Assembly (NCBI GenBank): GCA_947303715.1
Contig: CAMYYY010000003.1
Location: forward strand, 58,694-122,693
Direction: 5' to 3'
DNA: 64,000 bases
Source of the DNA: an uncultured Bacteroidales bacterium
GTDB taxonomy: Bacteria; Bacteroidota; Bacteroidia; Bacteroidales; Bacteroidaceae
The notes beneath the pieces were generated by a model. It worked only from the letters and a program-made list of their open reading frames with translations. It was not told where the DNA came from and searched no databases. Positions 58,905-64,000 of the stretch are shown piece after piece. A program made the translations under genes and the position numbers. Each line of letters starts with the position of its first letter. Within the stretch, counting starts at the first letter, position 1.

Positions 58905-58955
58905 GACCTTATGTAACAAAAAACTCTTCTGTACGTTCCTCGCGGAAAGCGGGTG

Positions 58956-58987
58956 CAAAATTACGCCAATTTTCGTTACCTTCAAAA
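58956..58987 (-). promoter_or_regulatory. Promoter of tRNA-Lys
   Basis: Minus strand: TTTTG (58987-58983), 19 bp, TAATTTTG (58963-58956). Confidence 0.75.
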
Positions 58988-59019
58988 CTTTTCTCCCGTT
59001 TTTTTGTTTTTTTCAGTTT

Positions 59020-59616
59020 TCATACCTTTGCAGCCTCTTCGATAGCCTGCTGATAGCAGACGCGGCAGAGGGGCTCGTATTCCATCTTCTCGCCCAGCAG
59101 GACGCGCTTTTCGCCTGCCACCAGACGATGGGAGAGATAGGCAAGGTTGCCGCAACGCACGCAGATGGCATGAACTTTTGTCACCTCGTCGGCAATAGCG
59201 CAGAGGTCAGGCATGGGGCCGAAGGGCACGCCGCGGAAGTCCATGTCAAGCCCAGCTACGATGACACGTATGCCGCGGCTGGCCAGTTCGTTGCAGACAT
59301 CCACCAGCCCCTTGTCGAAGAACTGTGCTTCGTCGATGCCCACCACCTCGATGTCCGACGAGAGCAGCAGAATGCTGGCGGCATTGTCGAGTGGGGTAGA
59401 GGCGATGGCGTTGCCCTCGTGGCTCACGACGTCCTCCTCCGAGTAACGCGTGTCGATGGCAGGCTTGAAGATCTCCACCTTCTGCCGCGCAAACTGTGCG
59501 CGCTTCATGCGGCGGATGAGCTCCTCCGTCTTGCCGGAGAACATCGAGCCGCAAATCACCTCAATCCGCCCCCTGCGGCGCGTCTCGTCCATTCTGTCTT
59601 CTGAAAAGCTGATCAT
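59020..59616 (-). CDS. tdk: Thymidine kinase
   Basis: 198 residues from [20 protein letters not shown]. Longer starts are excluded because the -7 element TATTTTTG lies at 59642-59635. The P-loop is [16 protein letters not shown], the lid region DEAQFFDKG, and the zinc site CVRCGN...CRVCYQQ. It phosphorylates thymidine for salvage. Divergent from rsmI. Confidence 0.95.
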   Translation of the reverse strand: MISFSEDRMDETRRRGRIEVICGSMFSGKTEELIRRMKRAQFARQKVEIFKPAIDTRYSEEDVVSHEGNAIASTPLDNAASILLLSSDIEVVGIDEAQFFDKGLVDVCNELASRGIRVIVAGLDMDFRGVPFGPMPDLCAIADEVTKVHAICVRCGNLAYLSHRLVAGEKRVLLGEKMEYEPLCRVCYQQAIEEAAKV

Positions 59617-59749
59617 GATATCCTTATTTTTCCGCAAAAATACGAAATGTTTTGCAATTCGCAATTCCTTATCCACAATTTTCGTGGCTCACACTCTATT
59701 TTTCATTCTTCATTTTTCATTCTTCGTTTTTTTGTCGTACCTTCGCCGC

Positions 59750-60493
59750 ATGTTATACCTTGTACCTACCCCCGTCGGCAATCTGGAGGATATGACTCTC
59801 CGTGCTATCCGCATCCTGAAGGAGGCTGACCTGATACTCTGCGAGGACACCCGCACGAGCGGCATCCTGCTCAAGCACTTCGACATTCAGGGCCGGCTGA
59901 TGAGCCACCATAAGTTCAACGAGCATCAGACCGTCGCTCCCCTCATCGAGCGTCTGCGTGGCGGCGAGACCGTCGCCCTCATTACCGATGCCGGCACGCC
60001 TGGCATCAGCGACCCAGGCTTTCTGCTTGTCCGCGAGTGTGCACGGGCGGGCATCGACGTGCAATGCCTCCCTGGTGCTACCGCCTTCGTGCCTGCGCTG
60101 GTTGCCTCGGGGCTACCCTGCGACCGTTTCTGCTTCGAGGGCTTCCTGCCGCAGAAGAAAGGGCGTCAGACGCGCCTTGCCGCCCTTGCCGACGAGCCGC
60201 GCACCCTCATCTTCTACGAAAGCCCCTATCGCGTCGTCCGCACCCTCACGCAGTTTGTCGAGTTCTTCGGCTCCGAGCGCCCCGTCTGCGTCTGCCGCGA
60301 AATCTCCAAACTTCACGAGGAGTCCGTCCGCGGCACCCTTGCCGAAGTGCTTGCCCATTTTACCGCTACCGAACCAAAAGGAGAAATCGTTATCGTTGTG
60401 GGAGGAAAGGAAGAGGCCTCACCTAAATCCTCCCCTAAAGGGAAGGACTTCAAGTCACCCCTCCTTCAGGAGGGGATGGGGGAGGCTCTATGA
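59750..60493 (+). CDS. rsmI: 16S rRNA 2'-O-ribose methyltransferase RsmI
   Basis: 247 residues from MLYLVPTPVGNLEDMTLRAI, the normal RsmI start. EDTRTSGILLKHF, LITDAGTPGISDPGFLL and PGATAFVPALVASGLP are the conserved SAM-methylase blocks. RsmI modifies C1402 of 16S rRNA. The last 25 residues (PKSSPKGKDFKSPLLQEGMGEAL) are not RsmI-like; they come from a dispersed double-hairpin element and extend the C-terminus. A TACCTTCG lies only 5 bp before the ATG, so the mRNA may be nearly leaderless. It overlaps the next gene by 4 bp. Confidence 0.95.
   Translation: MLYLVPTPVGNLEDMTLRAIRILKEADLILCEDTRTSGILLKHFDIQGRLMSHHKFNEHQTVAPLIERLRGGETVALITDAGTPGISDPGFLLVRECARAGIDVQCLPGATAFVPALVASGLPCDRFCFEGFLPQKKGRQTRLAALADEPRTLIFYESPYRVVRTLTQFVEFFGSERPVCVCREISKLHEESVRGTLAEVLAHFTATEPKGEIVIVVGGKEEASPKSSPKGKDFKSPLLQEGMGEAL
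60418..60487. repeat. Double-hairpin dispersed element at the 3' end of rsmI
   Basis: CCTCCCCTAAAGGGAAGG and CCCCTCCTTCAGGAGGGG, 18 bp apart, translated as SSPKGKD and SPLLQEG. The element supplies the RsmI C-terminus and abuts the start of the next gene at 60490. Confidence 0.85.
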
Positions 60494-61185
60494 AGTACTC
60501 CGCCCTCTTCCTTGACCTCGACAACACGGTTTACGACTTCTCGGCCAGCAGCCGCGAGGCTTACAGCGAGGTCTATCGGGCAATGGACTACGACCGCTTC
60601 TTCCCCTCCTTCGACGCTTACTTCGCCCTCTACGAACCGCGCAACGCCGAGCTCTGGACGCTCTACAACGCAGGCCGCATTACCAAGGAACAGCTGAATG
60701 CCGAGCGCTACCTCCATCCCCTGCGCATGGCGGGCGTGGAAGGTGCAGAGCAGATTTCCCAGGAGTTCTTCCGTCGCGCTATGGAGGTACTTCCCACGAA
60801 GGGCATCCTTGTCCCCCACGCCCTCGATGCCCTCCGTTACCTCCGTCCCCGCTATCGCCTCTACATCCTCAGCAACGGCTTCACCGAGTTGCAGACGCGC
60901 AAGATGCAGTCGGCAGGCATCGCGGAGTTCTTTGATGGCGTGGTGCTTTCGGAGGACGTGGGCATCAACAAGCCTGACCGCCGTCTCTTCGACCATGCCC
61001 TGCGCGTCGCCGGCATCCCCGTCGCCGAGGCCCTGATGATAGGCGACGACTTCGCCGTTGATATCGTCGGCGCCCATGCTGCTGGGTGGGATCAGATGTA
61101 CTACAACCCCCGCTCCCTCACCGACCTCCCATTCACTCCCACTTACGAAATCCGCTCGCTTGCTGATATCCGCTGTTATCTTTGA
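60490..61185 (+). CDS. yjjG: HAD-superfamily phosphatase, YjjG type
   Basis: 231 residues. HAD motifs in order: LFLDLDNTVYDF (motif I), YILSNGFTE (II), GINKPDRRLFDHAL (III) and MIGDDFAVDIVGAHAAGW (IV). The helical cap fits YjjG-like pyrimidine 5'-nucleotidases, which clear unusual nucleotides. ATGA overlap with rsmI indicates coupled translation. Confidence 0.9.
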   Translation: MKYSALFLDLDNTVYDFSASSREAYSEVYRAMDYDRFFPSFDAYFALYEPRNAELWTLYNAGRITKEQLNAERYLHPLRMAGVEGAEQISQEFFRRAMEVLPTKGILVPHALDALRYLRPRYRLYILSNGFTELQTRKMQSAGIAEFFDGVVLSEDVGINKPDRRLFDHALRVAGIPVAEALMIGDDFAVDIVGAHAAGWDQMYYNPRSLTDLPFTPTYEIRSLADIRCYL

Positions 61186-61310
61186 GATTCTGATATCTGA
61201 AGGTATTACCTAATCTCCAATCACTACTTTTTTTCTTGCGGAGAAAACGAGTTATAAAAAAGCTCAGAAATAGGACGTCATTCGTACAGAGTAAGGGAAT
61301 AAAAGTTTTT

Positions 61311-61460
61311 CACCGCGATGAAAACAATTAACCATTGCGATGAAAACTTTCTTTCATTGCGATGAAAACTTTCTTTCACTGCGATGAAAACATTCTTTCA
61401 CTGCGATGAAAACATTCTTTCACTGCAATGAAAACTTCTTTTCATTGCGATGAAAATATC
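61311..61460. repeat. Seven tandem 22-bp repeats
   Basis: GATGAAAA (AATGAAAA in one copy) recurs at 61317, 61339, 61361, 61383, 61405, 61427 and 61449, exactly 22 bp apart. The typical unit is CACTGCGATGAAAACATTCT plus two T-rich bases. Copies are contiguous without spacers. The rest of the 476-bp gap (61186-61661) holds no gene. Confidence 0.92.
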
Positions 61461-61601
61461 ATAAACTCCTATTCCTTTATTACAGACGAAGCTCAATACG
61501 CTGAAAAATAAACAATCCCACTTGAATTATCAAAATCATTTTATAGTATGTTCAATAAGGCATGATTTCGCCATTACTTTGAAAGAGAAAAATGTGGAAT
61601 A

Positions 61602-61633
61602 TTTTGCCGTAAAGAAAAAAATGTCTATCTTCG
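61602..61633 (+). promoter_or_regulatory. Promoter of the GH76 gene
   Basis: TTTTG (61602-61606), 19 bp, TATCTTCG (61626-61633). It lies 140 bp downstream of the 22-bp repeat array. Confidence 0.65.
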
Positions 61634-61661
61634 CACCGTCAAACCTATAAGATTGAAGGCT

Positions 61662-63716
61662 ATGTTGAAACGTGTTTCTGCTATACTCATTCTCCTGATG
61701 GCTGTGCGTGGCCTGTATGCCTTGAACGAGGGCAGCCAATATCGAATTTCGCTTGGCAGCAGATCCTTGTTCGTCGAGAACGGCAGCCTGGCCGACGGCT
61801 CAAACGTGCTGCTCTGGCCCGACACGAAGGTGGCTGCACAACGTTGGATGCTGGAGGTTTCCGACGAAGGATACTCCATCCTCAACGCCCATTCTGCCAA
61901 GTACCTCGCCCCCTATGGCGTCCGCAAGGCAGGCACGCGCGTTTCGCAACGTAGCGCCTCGTCCTCGCAAAGACAATGGACGCTCACGCCCGTAGAAGGG
62001 GAGGAGGGCACCTACACAATTGGCATGTTCACTACCGCATATGGCATGGTGCTGATGAGCGCTACCGGCACGGAGCAAGGCGCGAGACTGGAACTGGTGG
62101 ATGAGGCTGATGCCGATCCTTCGCTCACGCATTGGAAAGTGGAGGAGATGAATGACGTCGAGACGGCATTTAGCGAACAGATGAGGGATGACATCGTGGA
62201 CGGTTTCATGAAGCAGTATTACCACAACGCCAGCACTGGGCATGTCCTTGGGGGCGGCGGATGGTGGGGCGATGCCGAGATGTTCGAGACGCTCCTCGAT
62301 GCTTTCGAGACTACAGGAGACACCAAATACAAGACCTATTTCGACGAGCTCTACAAGAACTTCGTCTCGCGCAACGGCACGGACTGGAGCGGCAATTCCT
62401 ACAACGACGATATCACCTGGATGGTCTTGGCCTGCATCAGGGCTTACCGCTTCTTCGGCACCGGCAACTATCGTGCCTATGCTAAGGCGAATTTCGACAA
62501 GATGTACAAGCGCGCCCAATGTTATCCGGCAGGAATGCTCCGCTGGTGCGAAGGCAAGGACGGCACGAACTCCTGCATCAACGGCCCTGCCATCGTGGCT
62601 GCCTGCTACCTCTTCGAGGCGTTGGGCGATTCCTCGTACTTCGAAAAGGCCAAGGCTACCTATGCTGGGCAGCGCAAGTACCTTTTTGTTCCCTCTTCGG
62701 GGCGTGTCTATGATAGCGGGGTGTGGTCGGGCAATACCTTCCGTGTCGGCAACGAGTGGAGCTCTACCTACAATCAGGGCACGATGCTTGGTGCGGCAAT
62801 AAAGCTGTGGCGTTTGACGGGCGATGAACAGTATCTGAAGGATGCCCGCAACGTCTACCAATGGAGTATCCAGAACCTGACGGACAAAACGACGCGCGTC
62901 ATCAATGTCTGCCAGACGGTTAACGGCGACCTCTGCGGCTTCAAGGGCATCTTCATGCGCTATGCCCGGCTTTTTGCGGAGGAGGATGATCGTCCCGATG
63001 TGCTCGAATGGATTGCCAAGAATGCCTTCTTCGCCTATCAGAACCGTAATTCAAAAGGGGTGATTTGGTCGAAATGGCTGACGAAGACGGCCGAGAATCT
63101 TCGTGATGGCGACAAGAACATTACCAACGATGCTTTTGGCGCTTCCACAGCGGTATCGGCAGCGGCTAACGCGCACGTGGGTACCTTATATTATAAAGAT
63201 GCCTTCAGCCCTATCAGCGTGAGAGATTTCAACGACATCCGCTATATGCAGCTGACAGCCGACGCTACGGAAACCGACGACCTCGTGACGACGTTTGCCA
63301 CGAAAGAGGATGCCTATGTCTGCTTCAAGAATGTGCAGTTTGCCGAGCGTGAGGCCACACTCGTGGCTTTCCGGGCTAACGCGGCAAACGCCACATCTCG
63401 TGTGACAGTCTATTTGGACGGCCTTGCTCTTGAGTGTAAAGTGGCAGAGAGCGATGCATTGCCTGAAGGATGGAATACGACTACGCTGCCCATCCCACCC
63501 ACGACGGGTACGCATACCGTATATTGGGTTGTGCAGAGGTCGGGAAAGGTGGCCTTTCGTGCTATCTGGTTTGGCGATGCTACAGCCGCTCGCCCCTTGG
63601 AATCCGCAAATGCTGCGCCTCAGGCTTCTTCTTGCTATGATTTGGAAGGACATCAGTTGTCTGAACTTCATGGTGGCATCGTCATCATGGATGGACGCAA
63701 AATCTTGGTCAGATAG
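61662..63716 (+). CDS. GH76 alpha-1,6-mannanase with ricin-like and C-terminal binding domains, exported
   Basis: 684 residues from MLKRVSAILILLMAVRGLYA. A TTG three codons upstream is not preferred. Residues 20-165 look like a beta-trefoil (QRWMLEVSDEGYSILNAHSAKYLAPYG). The GH76 domain follows with GGGGWWGDAEMFETLLDAFE and the catalytic aspartate pair in SYNDDITWMVLACIRAY. Residues 515-640 are a probable CBM6-like module. The end (CYDLEGHQLSELHGGIVIMDG) resembles a type IX secretion tail and the end of the 1328-residue protein. GH76 enzymes cut alpha-1,6-mannan backbones such as yeast mannan, which pairs well with the GH38 gene. Confidence 0.92.
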   Translation: MLKRVSAILILLMAVRGLYALNEGSQYRISLGSRSLFVENGSLADGSNVLLWPDTKVAAQRWMLEVSDEGYSILNAHSAKYLAPYGVRKAGTRVSQRSASSSQRQWTLTPVEGEEGTYTIGMFTTAYGMVLMSATGTEQGARLELVDEADADPSLTHWKVEEMNDVETAFSEQMRDDIVDGFMKQYYHNASTGHVLGGGGWWGDAEMFETLLDAFETTGDTKYKTYFDELYKNFVSRNGTDWSGNSYNDDITWMVLACIRAYRFFGTGNYRAYAKANFDKMYKRAQCYPAGMLRWCEGKDGTNSCINGPAIVAACYLFEALGDSSYFEKAKATYAGQRKYLFVPSSGRVYDSGVWSGNTFRVGNEWSSTYNQGTMLGAAIKLWRLTGDEQYLKDARNVYQWSIQNLTDKTTRVINVCQTVNGDLCGFKGIFMRYARLFAEEDDRPDVLEWIAKNAFFAYQNRNSKGVIWSKWLTKTAENLRDGDKNITNDAFGASTAVSAAANAHVGTLYYKDAFSPISVRDFNDIRYMQLTADATETDDLVTTFATKEDAYVCFKNVQFAEREATLVAFRANAANATSRVTVYLDGLALECKVAESDALPEGWNTTTLPIPPTTGTHTVYWVVQRSGKVAFRAIWFGDATAARPLESANAAPQASSCYDLEGHQLSELHGGIVIMDGRKILVR

Positions 63717-63749
63717 CCCACGACTGTAGAACGTCTTTTTGACACCTGA

Positions 63750-63783
63750 AAGCCCCTTTCCCAGTCCCGGGGAGGGGCTTTTT
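63750..63783 (+). terminator. Terminator of the GH76 gene
   Basis: AAGCCCC (63750-63756) pairs perfectly with GGGGCTT (63774-63780), followed by TTTG. Confidence 0.8.
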
Positions 63784-63834
63784 GCCCCAAAATCCCACTT
63801 TTTTCCTCTTTTTTTGAAAAAAGTTGCTAAAAAG

Positions 63835-63866
63835 TTTGGTGGGTATAAAAACTTGCCGTACCTTTG
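63835..63866 (+). promoter_or_regulatory. Strong promoter leading out of the window
   Basis: TTTGG (63835-63839), 19 bp, TACCTTTG (63859-63866), a near-consensus match. The gene it serves is beyond position 64000. Confidence 0.8.
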
Positions 63867-63882
63867 TACCCGCTTTTCGGAG

Positions 63883-63942
63883 GAAGAGCAGAGGAACCCC
63901 CTCATAAACGAGGGTGATTTTTTTCTGCGCTCTTCGAAAAAG
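63883..63942 (+). promoter_or_regulatory. Structured leader with nested hairpins
   Basis: GAAGAGC and then AGA are mirrored by TCTGC and GCTCTTC further on, enclosing an inner hairpin CCCTC-ATAAAC-GAGGG followed by TGATTTTTTT. The inner part resembles a terminator placed within the leader of the next gene. No short peptide with ATG was found. Function unknown. Confidence 0.45.
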
Positions 63943-64000
63943 CCTACGATCTTTGAGTTAGTTTTCCATACAGACGAAGTAGTACAAGAGCGGCCCCTTC

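Noticed and set aside
61311..61460. CRISPR array
   Set aside because: The 22-bp copies are contiguous with no spacers and no cas genes are nearby.
63867..64000. Start of an rRNA operon at the right edge
   Set aside because: Promoter strength and a structured leader would fit, but no 16S sequence is reached, so the claim cannot be supported.

Overview
The window looks like chromosomal DNA from a gut- or oral-type member of the Bacteroidales, most like Prevotella and relatives. Genes are preceded by the Bacteroidota promoter pattern (TTTG, a 19-20 bp gap, then TAnnTTTG) and rarely by a Shine-Dalgarno sequence. The gene content also fits: secreted glycoside hydrolases of families GH29, GH31, GH38 and GH76, an S16 protein with a long alanine-rich tail, GLPGLI-family proteins, a carboxypeptidase-regulatory-type outer-membrane protein, a GxxExxY protein and RNase Y. 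No phage, transposase or CRISPR array was seen. Non-coding DNA carries many short tandem and inverted repeats.

Layout. 1-2.1 kb: the 5' part of an NhaC-type antiporter, a repeat-rich gap, and a membrane protein paired with a winged-helix regulator. 2.2-7.1 kb: divergent GH31 and GH38 exoglycosidases. 7.1-9.7 kb: a trpB2-cysK-like operon preceded by a 17-residue Trp leader peptide and a terminator, which together look like a transcription attenuator. 9.7-15 kb: YhhN, rpsP, an AAA+ ATPase and a DUF5009 membrane protein. 15-19 kb: a 1328-residue exported repeat protein. 19-21 kb: a GxxExxY gene between inverted tandem-repeat arrays.

21-36 kb is the most unusual region. A membrane-anchored regulator with an apparently degenerate LytM-like periplasmic domain is followed by an array of GLPGLI genes: eight intact, one truncated and one N-terminal stub. 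Two bilobed aspartyl-protease-like genes, one with a PDZ-like domain, sit inside the array, and an outer-membrane beta-barrel protein follows a HigBA-type toxin-antitoxin pair. All eight intact GLPGLI proteins end in the same tail, PYNP[IL]E[LR]E. I propose that this is one exported-substrate/protease module; this is inference.

35.8-53.7 kb is mostly housekeeping: gapA, mscL, a guaA-like ATP pyrophosphatase without its amidotransferase domain, zapA and rny, a GH29 fucosidase with a PAP2 phosphatase, a PASTA-rluD-ddl-acyltransferase operon, rpmH, efp, and radC-sufT-lpxH-Omp85-nuclease. 53.9-57.8 kb is a three-gene set: a tetraheme NapC-type cytochrome fused to a SUMF1/FGE-like domain, an exported Gfo/Idh/MocA oxidoreductase and an exported TIM-barrel isomerase. 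It is a candidate periplasmic sugar-redox pathway. 57.9-64 kb: an SGNH hydrolase, tRNA-Lys, tdk, rsmI, a YjjG-type HAD phosphatase, a 7 x 22-bp repeat array, a GH76 mannanase, and a strong promoter leading out of the window.

A theme running through the window is short repeats inserted in frame into coding sequence. The clearest is a double-hairpin element read as PxPxPKGKG...SPLLQEGxGEA in three unrelated proteins.
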